Part shown: piece after piece, positions 55,996-64,000 of the stretch | Numbering within the stretch: position 1 is the stretch's first letter | Layout: the number at the start of each line of letters is the position of its first letter | From: Verrucomicrobiota bacterium | GTDB lineage: Bacteria > Verrucomicrobiota > Verrucomicrobiia > Chthoniobacterales > Terrimicrobiaceae | NCBI GenBank assembly: GCA_026398275.1 | Contig: JAPLTF010000014.1 | Span: 1-64,000, forward strand | Direction of reading: 5' to 3' | Length of the DNA: 64,000 bases | Program-made: the position numbers and the translations under genes | Notes under the pieces: generated by a model | Databases searched by the model: none | Told to the model about the DNA's origin: nothing | Seen by the model: only the letters and a program-made list of their open reading frames with translations

Positions 55996-56388
55996 ATGCG
56001 CCGACTGATCCTGCTGCTCGCGATTCTGTGTCCGGTTTTCATCCGGGCCGAACTCCCGCCCTCCGCCTACGAGAGGATGCAGAAGGCGGCAACGGACGTT
56101 GTCGAGATCGAGGTGCTCCGTGTGGACATCGAGCCGGGGGAGGCTCCAGGAAGCCAGAACCTCCACATCACGGCACTGGTCAACAAAGTCACGCGCACCA
56201 CGAATGTGAAGGAGAACGATATCATCAAGATCCAGTATCTCGTCACCACGCGTGAAAAAGGGTGGGCGGGCCCCGGGGAAATTCCCATTCTTGAGGAGAA
56301 GCAAAAAACTCTGGCCTACCTCGTCAAGGACCCGGGCAGCGAGGAGTTTCACCCTGCCGCCGGGGCGATGAGCTTCCGCAATTTCTAG
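55996..56388 (+). CDS. Small secreted protein of unknown function
   Basis: A 130-aa protein with a clear signal peptide (RRLILLLAILCPVFIRA, cleavage after about residue 18). The mature part is about 110 residues with a probable beta-rich core (VVEIEVLRVDI, then LHITALVNKVTRT and IKIQYLVTTR). The pattern resembles small beta-barrel or OB-like secreted domains, but I do not recognise a family. No cysteines are in the mature protein. It is divergent from the lipoamide dehydrogenase gene across 184 bases. The start at 55996 was chosen for the signal peptide. Confidence 0.6.
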   Translation: MRRLILLLAILCPVFIRAELPPSAYERMQKAATDVVEIEVLRVDIEPGEAPGSQNLHITALVNKVTRTTNVKENDIIKIQYLVTTREKGWAGPGEIPILEEKQKTLAYLVKDPGSEEFHPAAGAMSFRNF

Positions 56389-56408
56389 AACGGTTTCCGT
56401 TTTCCTGG

Positions 56409-56463
56409 AGCCGCGGCGCTGTGTCGCCGCGTCGGCAGAACGCCTTGACACAGCAGGGCGGCT
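56409..56463. repeat. Imperfect inverted repeat between convergent genes
   Basis: Arms at 56409-56425 and 56447-56463 pair at 14 of 17 positions, with GCTGTGTC and GACACAGC as the perfect core. An alternative smaller hairpin GCGGCG/CGCCGC lies at 56413-56430. It lies between the small secreted protein and ppnP, which converge, so it could end transcription of either, although there is no T-run. On the minus strand it begins GTAGCCGCCCTGCTGTGTC, like a dispersed intergenic repeat. Confidence 0.45.
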
Positions 56464-56547
56464 ACAATTCCAGCGGCCACGATATTTGTTAAACCGCTCC
56501 AGTCATACCAACCCGCGATGGTAGGGATGCCGCGCGGGCGGGAGCCA

Positions 56548-56862
56548 TCAATCCAGGAACGAGCAGACGTATTGACAGATCCCGTCGTTCACGGTGATCG
56601 TGAAGCCGGAATTGGCGGGCACGCGGAATTCGGTGCCGGATGCGTAGGAGGATTTCAGCTCCGTGCCGTCGGGGACGACCGAGCAGCAGCCGTCCACGAT
56701 CTGCATGAGCTCCGCCGCGGCTGTCCCGAAGTGGTATGTCCCGGGATAGATGAGGCCGAGGGTGCGCTTCGATCCGTCCGCCGAGAGGATCGTATGCGAG
56801 ACAACGCGTCCCTCGAAATAGACGTTGGCTTTTGCGACAGCGGTGACGTTTGGGAATTCCAT
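56548..56862 (-). CDS. ppnP: Pyrimidine/purine nucleoside phosphorylase (DUF1255)
   Basis: A 104-aa single-domain cupin-like protein of the PpnP family, which splits several nucleosides with phosphate. The sequence VYFEGRVVSHTILSADGSKR, TLGLIYPGTYHFGT and FRVPANSGFTI are family landmarks, and the length (about 94 in E. coli) fits. The ATG at 56862 gives the usual short N-terminus. Last gene of a minus-strand run, 37 bases after lpxK. Confidence 0.9.
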   Translation of the reverse strand: MEFPNVTAVAKANVYFEGRVVSHTILSADGSKRTLGLIYPGTYHFGTAAAELMQIVDGCCSVVPDGTELKSSYASGTEFRVPANSGFTITVNDGICQYVCSFLD

Positions 56863-56899
56863 GCCCTGCAAATGGCGGAAGGAGGCGCGGCTTGGCAAG

Positions 56900-58090
56900 T
56901 CAATAAAACCGGTGCGGCGCCATCACGGGCTGCCGCTGCGTCAGGCGTTCGACGAAGCGCTCCCATGAGGCCTGGCCGGCGAGAATTTCGATTTCCACCC
57001 GCAGGTAATACACCGGGACCTCCGGCTCCAGGATGCGCGGGATGCGGACGGCGTCTTTCTCGGTGGTCAGGATCGCGTCCAGCTCCCGGCGGCCGCACCG
57101 GCGGATGAACGACTCGATCTCCTTCGGCGTGAACCGGTGGTGGTCGGCGTAGGATTTCGAGATTTCGATCTCGGCGTCGAGTTTTCTGAGGGCGTTCTCG
57201 AAGCTTTCCGGGACGGCGATCCCGCAGATCGAGCCGATGCGCAGGCCGCGCAGAAACTCGAGCGGCTTGATCTCGCCGGTCACAAAGTTCCGGAGGTGCT
57301 TCGGCCGGTGCGAGCATTCGATGATGTCGGCGGTGCGGTTGTATCCGCGGATGCGTTTGATGATATCCGTGTTGTCCGTGCCGTCGCATTTCGTGAGAAA
57401 AATGTGGGTGGCGCGGCAGAGATGGCGCGGAGACTCGCGCAGCGTGCCGCGCGGGAGCAGAAACTCGTTTCCGAACGGGGCCTGCCGGTCGACGAGAACC
57501 ACCTCCAGCCCGTGGCGCATTCGGATGTATTGGAACCCGTCGTCCAGGATCAGGGTGTCCGCCTGGAATTCCTTCACGGCGTAAGCGCCGCTCTTGACGC
57601 GGTCGCGGTCGACAAGGACCACGACCCCGCGAAGGTTGTTCGCGAGCATGAACGGCTCGTCGCCGGCGGTCCGCGAATCGAGCAGCAGGGACTGGCCGTC
57701 GCTGACGACGCGCGGGATGAACACCGCTTTCTTCTTTGTGATTTTATCGGCCAGCCGCAGGAGCAGCGGGCGAGGGACGCTCTTGTATCCGCGGCTGAGG
57801 ATGGCGACGCGGCGTCCGCCTTCCTGGAGCGCGCGGGCGAGGAGTTCGACGACCGGCGTCTTGCCGGTGCCTCCGACGGTCAGGTTCCCCACGCTGATCA
57901 CGAGGCAGCCGTGGGAGTGGCTCCGGAAAACCCGGTTCCTGTAGAGGGCGAGCCGGGTATTGACGGCCCCTCGGTAAAACCACGACAGGATCCACAGGAG
58001 CCCCCGCAGCAGATCGGCGCGACGGCCATACCGCCGGTCGAGAATGACGTCGATCAGAAAGGATTCGAGCCCCTCGATCCAACGTCTCAT
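56900..58090 (-). CDS. lpxK: Tetraacyldisaccharide 4'-kinase
   Basis: Phosphorylates the 4' position of the lipid A disaccharide using ATP, at the inner membrane. The 396-aa protein has an N-terminal membrane-associated helix region (about 28-50), Walker A with flanks in SVGNLTVGGTGKTPVVEL (67-84), SRGYKS, and the DDGFQ motif. GTLRESPRHLCRA and LTTEKDAVRIP also match the family. It overlaps thrB by 4 bases. This is the third lpx gene of the window and lies far from the others. Confidence 0.94.
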   Translation of the reverse strand: MRRWIEGLESFLIDVILDRRYGRRADLLRGLLWILSWFYRGAVNTRLALYRNRVFRSHSHGCLVISVGNLTVGGTGKTPVVELLARALQEGGRRVAILSRGYKSVPRPLLLRLADKITKKKAVFIPRVVSDGQSLLLDSRTAGDEPFMLANNLRGVVVLVDRDRVKSGAYAVKEFQADTLILDDGFQYIRMRHGLEVVLVDRQAPFGNEFLLPRGTLRESPRHLCRATHIFLTKCDGTDNTDIIKRIRGYNRTADIIECSHRPKHLRNFVTGEIKPLEFLRGLRIGSICGIAVPESFENALRKLDAEIEISKSYADHHRFTPKEIESFIRRCGRRELDAILTTEKDAVRIPRILEPEVPVYYLRVEIEILAGQASWERFVERLTQRQPVMAPHRFY

Positions 58091-58929
58091 GGGAGGATTT
58101 GGACGCCGGCATTGTCGGCGCCCACGACGACGGCCACCGCGGAATCCAGCTCCGACCCCACAATCATCGCATTCGCCACGTTTTCCGGGTTGCCGAGGGT
58201 CGCGCAAGCGATTGTGGATCCCGAGCCGCTGAGCCAGCCCCCGAGCGCTCCCGCTTTGCAGGCGGCCTGGATAACGGGGGAGAGAAACGGGATGAGCGGC
58301 TCGCGGTAGGGCTGGTGGAGGCGGTCGCCAAAACACCCTGCAAGGCTCCGGTAATTCCGGGTTGCAAACGCCGCGGAGATCGCCGCCGCGCACCCGGCGC
58401 TGAAGACCGCATCGCGCAGGGGAATTTTCCCCGGCAGGGCTTCCCTGGCCGCAGGGGTGGAGATTTCAAACTCAGGAATCAACAGGGCAAAGCGCAGGGT
58501 TTTTTCAATCTTGTAGCGCTGGAGCCGGCCCACGGGAGGGGCGATCGTGAATCCCCCGAACGCGGCCGCCGCGGCATTGTCCGGATGCCCCTCCAGCATG
58601 GCGCAGAGACGAAATATGCCGGTCCGGCCAAGCGGACGCCCGGCCAGCTCGTTCAGTCCATGCAGCACGCCGAGCCGGACGGTGACGCTGCTGCCGAGGC
58701 CGCGGGAGCGCGGCACCGAGCCCTCGACCTCCCAGTGAAACGCAAACGCCCGGATCCCGGCCTCGCGAAAAAAGAGCTCTGCCGCCTCCTCCGCCATCTC
58801 GCCCTTCGCCGGCCCCCGCCCGCGCCGCACGGTCGTCGTATTGTAGAGCCGGAGAGCAATTCCCAGGCAGTCAAAACCCGGGCCCAGATTCGCCGTCGAG
58901 GCGGGAACACGCACGCGCACTTCATTCAT
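58087..58929 (-). CDS. thrB: Homoserine kinase
   Basis: GHMP kinase that phosphorylates homoserine in threonine synthesis. The 280-aa protein has VPASTANLGPGFDCLGIAL at residues 8-26, the ATP loop PRSRGLGSSV near 82, and the late GWLSGSGSTIACA GHMP-C motif. The MNEVRV start at 58929 fits the family. It overlaps lpxK by 4 bases and follows phoH by 49 bases; no other thr gene is nearby. Confidence 0.92.
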   Translation of the reverse strand: MNEVRVRVPASTANLGPGFDCLGIALRLYNTTTVRRGRGPAKGEMAEEAAELFFREAGIRAFAFHWEVEGSVPRSRGLGSSVTVRLGVLHGLNELAGRPLGRTGIFRLCAMLEGHPDNAAAAAFGGFTIAPPVGRLQRYKIEKTLRFALLIPEFEISTPAAREALPGKIPLRDAVFSAGCAAAISAAFATRNYRSLAGCFGDRLHQPYREPLIPFLSPVIQAACKAGALGGWLSGSGSTIACATLGNPENVANAMIVGSELDSAVAVVVGADNAGVQILP

Positions 58930-58978
58930 GCGCCGGATCATGCCGCAACAACCCGCACCCGGAAAAGAACATATCTAC

Positions 58979-60514
58979 TCACATCATCTGCGCGCCCATC
59001 TCGGCGAGGGCGCTGCGCTCGCCTTTGCTGAGCGAGATGTGGGCGGTGATGCTCTGGCCGCGGAGGCGGTTGCGGGCGTAGACGAGCCCGTTCGAGCGGC
59101 TGTCCACGTAGGGATTGTCGATCTGGGCGGGGTCGCCGACCATCACGAGCTTCGAGCCTTTGGACATGCGGGTGACGACGGTTTTGGCCTCGAGCGGGGT
59201 GAGTTGCTGCGCCTCGTCGAGGACGAAGAACCGGTTCGGGATCGAGCGGCCGCGGATGTAGCAGAGGGCTTCAATCTCCAGGAGTCCGCGTTCGATCAGC
59301 TGCTCATACGGTTTGACGACCGCATGGTGGGCGTGCGGGTTGGGATGCGCGTGAGGCTGGTGGTGATCCTGCTTTTTGCGGTCGGAGGCGTTGCGGGGCT
59401 TGCCCTCGGGCGGCGGAGGGTTCAGCGGCAGGAGCACTTCGAAGGCATCGTAGATCGACTGCAGCCACGGATGCATTTTTTCCTGGAGGGTTCCCGGCAG
59501 GAATCCGAGCGTGTCGCCCATCGCCACGACCGGGCGGCTGACGGTCATGCCATTGAAAACCCGCTGGCCGGTGAGGTAGAGCCCGGCGGCGACGGCGAGC
59601 AGGGTCTTGCCGGTTCCGGCCTGGCCATAGCAGGTGATGAGCGAGATGTCCGGGTCGAGCAGCGCGTCCAGAAAGCACTGCTGCCCGGGATTGGCCGGCC
59701 GGAGCTCGATCCCCTTCGGCATCTGCAGGGTCGGCGGGATATTGAGCCGCACGAAATGCCCGTTGCCCATGTGCCGGGCGGGCATCAGCTTGTGCGCATC
59801 CACCGCGAGCAGGACGTATTCGTTGAGCTCGATCGGGCCGGTGCGCGAGGCGTCGAGATCCAGCGAGCGCGAGCTTCCGAACCTCTGGAGCTCATGCGCC
59901 TCGACCTGGATCGAGCGGGTGTCGTATCCCTCCGCATCCTTAACCGCGACCTTGTCGTTGAGGTAATCCTCGCACGTCAGCCCGATGGCCATCGCCTTGA
60001 GCTGCATATTGAGGTCCTTGGTCACCAGAATCGTCTGGCGGTCCTCGTTTTCCTGGAGCGACAGGCAGGCGCCCATGATCCGGTGATCCATCCGCTCCTG
60101 GTCGGGAAAAATTTTCAAAAACCGCCGCATAGCGGGCGACGTCCCGCTTTTTCCGAGGGCCTCGTTGATGAGGATCCGCACCGATCCCCCGCCGGCGGTC
60201 GTGACCCCGCGGGTGACTTTTTTCGCATTCTGCCCGAAGACCTGATTGAGAAAACGGTGGACCTTCCGGGCATTCGCCCCGCGCTCGGTCTGCTCGTTTT
60301 TGAACCGGTCCAGCTCGGACAGCACCTCGACCGGGATGAACACGTGGTTGTTCTCAAACCGGTTGATGCTGTGCGGATCGTGAAGCAGGACGTTCGTGTC
60401 GATGACGAAGTTCTTCACGGCTCCCGCCGCCGGCCGCCGGCCCGAAGATTTTTCGACGCTCGGAAAAAACAGACTTTGCTCCTCGGGGGATTCGATCGCG
60501 GATGGCAGATGCAT
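58979..60514 (-). CDS. PIN-PhoH fusion protein (PhoH2-like)
   Basis: A 511-aa protein with an N-terminal PIN ribonuclease domain (FVIDTNVLLHDPHS near 37, ILVTKDLNMQLKA near 173) and a C-terminal PhoH ATPase/helicase domain: Walker A CYGQAGTGKT (about 297), and Walker B FVLDEAQQLTPLE with VGDPAQIDNP. Such fusions unwind and cleave RNA in vitro. A His-rich insert (HHQPHAHPNPHAHH, about residues 383-396) lies in the PhoH part and may bind metal. The ATG at 60514 has no visible Shine-Dalgarno sequence. It heads the run phoH-thrB-lpxK-ppnP. Confidence 0.9.
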   Translation of the reverse strand: MHLPSAIESPEEQSLFFPSVEKSSGRRPAAGAVKNFVIDTNVLLHDPHSINRFENNHVFIPVEVLSELDRFKNEQTERGANARKVHRFLNQVFGQNAKKVTRGVTTAGGGSVRILINEALGKSGTSPAMRRFLKIFPDQERMDHRIMGACLSLQENEDRQTILVTKDLNMQLKAMAIGLTCEDYLNDKVAVKDAEGYDTRSIQVEAHELQRFGSSRSLDLDASRTGPIELNEYVLLAVDAHKLMPARHMGNGHFVRLNIPPTLQMPKGIELRPANPGQQCFLDALLDPDISLITCYGQAGTGKTLLAVAAGLYLTGQRVFNGMTVSRPVVAMGDTLGFLPGTLQEKMHPWLQSIYDAFEVLLPLNPPPPEGKPRNASDRKKQDHHQPHAHPNPHAHHAVVKPYEQLIERGLLEIEALCYIRGRSIPNRFFVLDEAQQLTPLEAKTVVTRMSKGSKLVMVGDPAQIDNPYVDSRSNGLVYARNRLRGQSITAHISLSKGERSALAEMGAQMM

Positions 60515-60821
60515 GGGCTTGGTTAGGGAGAGGGGGTTTGGTGGGTTGAGGATGGAAATTGGAGAAGCTGGCCGCTTGGGAGGTGACCGGAACGGGGGGC
60601 TCTCGAAAAAAATGAGGCGGAGAGCCAAGAAATCCAAGTCAGGGTGCCCGTGGGATTCCCGACACAGATCGAAGCGTTCTGGAAGTCAGAGCGGTTCAAG
60701 AGGCCTCTGTATCGCACCTCTTGCGAACTGGCGCAATCCCAAACTTTGCGGTTCGCAAAAAAAGCGAACACAAGCGGTGGTGGTCGGGACTCCGAACCGC
60801 AGAAAATCCCCTGTTTTCCGC
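60515..60821. other. Intergenic region between phoH-like and SDR genes
   Basis: A 307-base gap, with the SDR gene ending at its right edge and the phoH-like gene starting at its left edge, both on the minus strand. It begins with a G-rich stretch on the plus strand (60521-60560, three G-runs of three or more). An 8-base inverted repeat TTGCGAAC/GTTCGCAA lies at 60721-60728 and 60751-60758, with a third GCGAAC copy just after it. I checked for a tRNA and found no T-loop consensus. Short open frames of 67-100 codons here show no family features. The phoH promoter should be within it. Confidence 0.4.
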
Positions 60822-61676
60822 TCAACGACTCTCTGAATAGTCGGTAGGCTCACCGACCGCCGCCCAGGCATCGAGTTCGCGTTGTGCGGCCGCGATTTTT
60901 TTCCGTGATTTGTCGGTCGCATATTTGCCCAGCACAAGCCGAAGTGGAGGCCGATCCGAGAGGACCGCTGCAATGATGGCTTCGGCTGCTTTTTCCGGAT
61001 CGCCGGGCTGTTTGCCCTCCATGTTCTCGAGATAGTGGGCAAACTTTCCACTCGTCGGGGCGTAATCCGCCATCACTCGATCAGCCCTCTCCTGCGACCG
61101 GGTGAGGAAATCGGTGCGAAACGGCCCGGGCTGCACGAGCAGGACCTTCAGGCCGAGCGGCCGAACCTCTGCCGCCAGCGCCTCGGAAGCGCCTTCGAGT
61201 GCCCACTTCGTCGCGCCGTATATGGAAAAGCCCGCGTAATTCGAAATGACCGCGGCCGCGCTGATATTGACGATATGCCCGCTGCCCTGCGCGCGCAGAA
61301 TCGGCAATGCCGCGCGGATCACGCGCAGAGCGCCGAAGAAATTGGTTTCAAAATTGCGCGCGATCTGCTCGTCGCCCAATTCCTCCAGCGCGCCGACCAG
61401 CCCGTAGCCGGCATTGTTCACAACGACATCGAGCCTGCCAAACGCGGACGCCGCCTCTGCGACGACGGCTTGCACCTGATCCGGCAACGTGACATCGAGC
61501 GCAAACGCACGGCAGTGCGCGGGATGGCCTGCCACCAGATCGGCAAGCGTGTCCGGCTGCCGGGCAGTGGCCACGACACGATGGCCCCGGGCCAGAGCAC
61601 GCAGCGCAAGCGCGCGGCCGAGTCCGCTCGAGCAACCGGTGATGAACCATACCGGGGAAATGCTTTGTTCGTTCAT
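60822..61676 (-). CDS. Short-chain dehydrogenase/reductase
   Basis: A 284-aa classical SDR oxidoreductase with the NAD(P) motif ITGCSSGLGRAL (11-22), VVVNNAGYG (about 88), catalytic Ser in NISAAAV and the YGATK pair Tyr/Lys (about 156-160). It resembles the YbbO/retinol-dehydrogenase-like group that keeps the PGPFRTDF motif. The substrate is unknown. It overlaps the DUF2071 gene by 4 bases and may work with it. Confidence 0.88.
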   Translation of the reverse strand: MNEQSISPVWFITGCSSGLGRALALRALARGHRVVATARQPDTLADLVAGHPAHCRAFALDVTLPDQVQAVVAEAASAFGRLDVVVNNAGYGLVGALEELGDEQIARNFETNFFGALRVIRAALPILRAQGSGHIVNISAAAVISNYAGFSIYGATKWALEGASEALAAEVRPLGLKVLLVQPGPFRTDFLTRSQERADRVMADYAPTSGKFAHYLENMEGKQPGDPEKAAEAIIAAVLSDRPPLRLVLGKYATDKSRKKIAAAQRELDAWAAVGEPTDYSESR

Positions 61677-62482
61677 GAGGAAAATGCTTTCGCAGGTGCG
61701 CCGGTTTTGAGGGGACTCAACGGAAAGATGGAAACGTCCACCGCCGCGGCGCCGAGCAGCGAGACAGGTTCGCCGGTCAGGAAAAATCCCGCCTGCCGGC
61801 CCGGCCCGGCCGAAAACTGCGTGACCTCGGGGGCGAAGAGCCGGTATGGCGCATGATGCACACGTCCCTCGAACAGCCGGCCTGCCGGGTCGGCGGCAAA
61901 AAGCAGGTAGCGCTCGGCCAAAAAGAATTCGAGCGAACCCGGCTGGGCGGGCGAGGATCCGGGTCCGGATCTCCAGGCATATTCGCAAACCGGCGCGCCT
62001 GCCGCGCAGCGCTGCGATCTGTAAAAGACCGTTCCGTCGCGAATCCCCGACGACATCTCCGCATGAAAATACGGGAGGTGGAAAAAGCGCCTCGCAAGGG
62101 ACACCGCGACCGGTTGGTTGCAGTCCAGCGAGTAAAACCAAACGCCCGGACGGCCCCCGGCATCAAAAACGTAAGTCCGCACGTTGAGTTCAAGAAACCA
62201 GGAAATCGCTGGAAGCGGCGGTAGCCAAGCCGGACGGACGCGCTGCATAAAAAATGGCACGACACCGAGATAGGCATCGCCTTCGAACGTATCGACAAAC
62301 AATCCCGGCGGCAGCGTCGCCTGAATCTCCGCCGCGGCGATTTTCCAGTGACAAAAGAGCAAATGGTTCCAGCGTTGCCGGCCGACCACGAACGATGCGG
62401 GTCGCTCGCGCAGCGCCAGCCGCTGCGCCATGGACGGCTGTTCACTCAGGTTCGCCGGAAAAGACTCGGAACAAATCGTCAC
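61673..62482 (-). CDS. DUF2071 (YqjF) family protein
   Basis: A 269-aa protein with WNHLLFCHWKIAAAEIQATLPPGL near residue 40 and FLELNVRTYV, marks of the DUF2071/YqjF family of acetoacetate-decarboxylase-like fold. Its function in bacteria is unknown. Start ATG at 62482, or at 62431 just before QRLALRERP. It is the upstream partner of the SDR gene. Confidence 0.8.
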   Translation of the reverse strand: MTICSESFPANLSEQPSMAQRLALRERPASFVVGRQRWNHLLFCHWKIAAAEIQATLPPGLFVDTFEGDAYLGVVPFFMQRVRPAWLPPLPAISWFLELNVRTYVFDAGGRPGVWFYSLDCNQPVAVSLARRFFHLPYFHAEMSSGIRDGTVFYRSQRCAAGAPVCEYAWRSGPGSSPAQPGSLEFFLAERYLLFAADPAGRLFEGRVHHAPYRLFAPEVTQFSAGPGRQAGFFLTGEPVSLLGAAAVDVSIFPLSPLKTGAPAKAFSS

Positions 62483-62540
62483 ACTGGGAGCAGTATCACG
62501 ATCAGCGGGAATAACAACGGGGCAGACCTATTGGCTCCCT

Positions 62541-62939
62541 TCAGCCATGTGCCGGCCGTCGCTTTTCCAGAACCAGTCGGGTGCCCTTCGCCTGCGGCAG
62601 GTAGGCGACATGGTCGAAGGCCTGCTGGATGATATGGACGCCGAGGCCGCCGGGGCGGATGTCCTCGAGCTTGCGGCTCTTGATTTTCTTTGGATCGCAG
62701 GAGCGGCCGTAATCGCGGAGGACAAACCGGACGAGCTTGTGCAGGCCGGTCATCTCGAGCCGCACCGGTTTGCATTCGTGGGCGTATGCGTGGCGGATCA
62801 CGTTCGTGCAGGCCTCATCGAGGGCGAGCACCATCAGCTCGGTCGCGCACTCATCGAAGCCATTCTTTGCCAGAAACCCCCGCACCGCTTTGCGAACCTT
62901 TGCGAGGTGGCATGTGTCGCTTGTGAAGGTGATTTTCAT
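62541..62939 (-). CDS. Anti-sigma regulatory factor, serine kinase (RsbW-like)
   Basis: A 132-aa GHKL ATPase. N-box DEACTNVIRHAY (41-52), G1 RDYGRSCDP and G2 GGLGVHII are present; TRLVLEK marks the last strand. Members bind sigma factors or phosphorylate an STAS anti-anti-sigma factor. It overlaps the RsbU-like gene by 4 bases, giving a kinase-phosphatase pair. No STAS protein is in the window. Confidence 0.88.
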   Translation of the reverse strand: MKITFTSDTCHLAKVRKAVRGFLAKNGFDECATELMVLALDEACTNVIRHAYAHECKPVRLEMTGLHKLVRFVLRDYGRSCDPKKIKSRKLEDIRPGGLGVHIIQQAFDHVAYLPQAKGTRLVLEKRRPAHG

Positions 62940-64000
62940 TCGAAGCCTCCCACAAGAACCGTCAGGTCATCGAGCTGGCGTCCGTCCCCGCGGTGCCGGA
63001 GTTCGGCATTCACAAGCCGGTTGAGGAGGGTAACCGTGTCGGCGGCCGGCCCGGATGCATGATCGAGCAGGCCTTCGTCGAACTGCGAATCCCCGCCTTC
63101 CTTGCGCGACTCGCTGAGACCGTCAGTGTAGACAACGATTCGATCCCCCGGCCCCAGAACCAGTGCCCCGTGGTGGTAGCCGGCATTCGGGAGGATCCCC
63201 AGCGGCAGCGCGGCGGGAGTCTCGATCCTCATCGCCGAGCCGTTGGCCTTGACCAGCAGCGGCTGGCAATGTCCCGCGCTCGCGATCTCCACCCGGCGGG
63301 TGGCGGGGATCATCCGGCCGATGATCGTCGTGACAAACATCCCGCGGATAACGTTCGCATAGAGAGTTTCGTTCAGCCGGGCGAGCGCGGTGTCCGGGCC
63401 GGTCGTCCCGGCGAGGACGAACTGCATCGCACTCAGCGTCTGCGCCATGAGCAGCGCGGCGGAGATCCCCTTTCCCGACACATCGCCGATCGCGAAGCAG
63501 ATCTCATCGGCGTTGCGCACAAACACCCCGTAAAAATCTCCGCCGACATTCGCGGCCGGGCTGTTGTGGGCGGAAAACACCGCGCCCTGAACGTCCTTGG
63601 GGATCGCGCGGGAGAGCAGCTCGCTCTGGATCTCGGCTGCAATCGCGAGATCGCGCTCGACCCGCTCCTGCGCGCGGATTTTTTCCAGCGTCCGAAGCTT
63701 TTCAATCGCGGTCGCCGTCAGGTTGGCATACGCGCAGAACCCCTCGAAATCCTCCGCCTCGAAGGCCGGCTTCTCGCGTGGGTTCAGGACTTGCAGGACC
63801 CCGAGGATCTGGGACTCGCTCTTCAGCGGCACGCAGATGATCGAGCGCGTGATGAACCCGGTCTTTTTGTCCGCCTCCTTGAAAAACCTCTCGTCCTGGT
63901 AGGCATCCGGGATCAGCAGCGGCTCGTCGTGCTCGAAGACCCATCCGGCGATCCCCTTGCCGCGCGGAATCGAAAGTTTCGGCTCGACGTAGCCGGTTTC
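62936..64000 (-). CDS. GAF-PP2C (SpoIIE/RsbU-like) phosphatase, truncated by window end
   Basis: The visible 354 residues have no start and continue beyond the window. The N-terminal visible part is a GAF sensor (RGKGIAGWVFEHDEPLLI, then IICVPLKSESQILGVLQVLN), a linker helix EKIRAQERVERDLAIAAEIQ, and a SpoIIE-type PP2C phosphatase with NVGGDFYGVF and GDVSGKGISAALLMA (metal-binding Asp), YTDGLSESR and a DDLTVLV end. It should dephosphorylate an STAS antagonist in response to a ligand, opposing the RsbW-like kinase encoded just downstream. Confidence 0.9.
   Translation of the reverse strand, partial: ETGYVEPKLSIPRGKGIAGWVFEHDEPLLIPDAYQDERFFKEADKKTGFITRSIICVPLKSESQILGVLQVLNPREKPAFEAEDFEGFCAYANLTATAIEKLRTLEKIRAQERVERDLAIAAEIQSELLSRAIPKDVQGAVFSAHNSPAANVGGDFYGVFVRNADEICFAIGDVSGKGISAALLMAQTLSAMQFVLAGTTGPDTALARLNETLYANVIRGMFVTTIIGRMIPATRRVEIASAGHCQPLLVKANGSAMRIETPAALPLGILPNAGYHHGALVLGPGDRIVVYTDGLSESRKEGGDSQFDEGLLDHASGPAADTVTLLNRLVNAELRHRGDGRQLDDLTVLVGGFE

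Noticed and set aside
60721..60770. TTGCGAAC/GTTCGCAA inverted repeat as an integron attC site or terminator
   Set aside because: It lacks the attC core consensus, and the A/T-run is on the wrong side of the stem for termination.
60515..60821. Possible tRNA near 60650-60730
   Set aside because: GGTTCAAG-like text suggested a T-loop, but the expected closing C and a paired acceptor stem are missing on both strands.
1..64000. CRISPR array, insertion sequence, prophage or replication origin
   Set aside because: I saw no regularly spaced repeats, transposase or integrase motifs, phage structural genes or DnaA-box clusters in the window.

Overview
The window is a G+C-rich, densely packed chromosomal segment of a Gram-negative bacterium. 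Lipid A genes (LpxA, LpxB, LpxK, an LpxL-type acyltransferase, an MsbA-type ABC exporter and an LptF/G-type permease) show an LPS-bearing outer membrane. Several families (the short anti-sigma-like protein after the ECF sigma factor, the COG2407-type fucose/arabinose isomerase, a PIN-PhoH protein beside thrB and lpxK) resemble what I associate with Verrucomicrobiota. That phylum is an inference; no rRNA or tRNA gene is present to fix it.

Layout. (1) 90-8221: cobalamin-dependent methionine synthase, a membrane GYF-domain protein, then an ECF sigma factor, a one-pass anti-sigma-like protein, an HtrA/DegS-like protein whose catalytic triad is replaced by three glycines, and a cell-wall amidase. 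(2) 8274-21876: a lipid A/outer-membrane block with an MsbA-like exporter (-), then on + an ArnT-like glycosyltransferase, a fully reducing single-module type I polyketide synthase (KS-AT-DH-ER-KR-ACP), an LpxL acyltransferase fused to half of a GT9 heptosyltransferase, LpxA and an LptF/G permease. I read this as a possible system that makes an unusual acyl chain and loads it on lipid A. (3) 21882-36283: a glycan locus with two giant fusions (sulfotransferase-GT-GT, 1223 aa; methyltransferase-GT-GT2, 1126 aa), polytopic membrane proteins, further GTs and LpxB. (4) 36547-39850: a PAP2-like membrane protein, a fucose/arabinose-isomerase-like protein and alanine racemase. (5) 54228 down to 39857 (-): a compressed 12-gene exopolysaccharide operon with GT4, ExeA/XrtA-type ATPase, GumC/Wzz co-polymerase with a degenerate kinase domain, two export (Wza-like) proteins, Wzy-like and Wzx-like proteins, pyruvyl transferase, GT4, GT2, a phosphodiesterase-like protein and uridine kinase. 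(6) 54432-64000: dihydrolipoyl dehydrogenase, a small secreted protein, the run phoH-like/thrB/lpxK/ppnP, an SDR/DUF2071 pair, and an RsbW-like kinase with an RsbU-like phosphatase that runs off the window end.

How it works together. Regions 2, 3 and 5 form an envelope-glycan island. Lipid A is built and acylated in region 2 (with LpxB in 3 and LpxK in 6), decorated by the glycosyltransferases of region 3, and a Wzx/Wzy-type, probably pyruvylated exopolysaccharide is made and exported by region 5. No initiating phosphoglycosyl transferase and no exosortase lies in the window. Most adjacent genes of a strand overlap by exactly 4 bases, suggesting translational coupling. Two copies of a roughly 70-base palindromic repeat and several intergenic hairpins sit in the few gaps.
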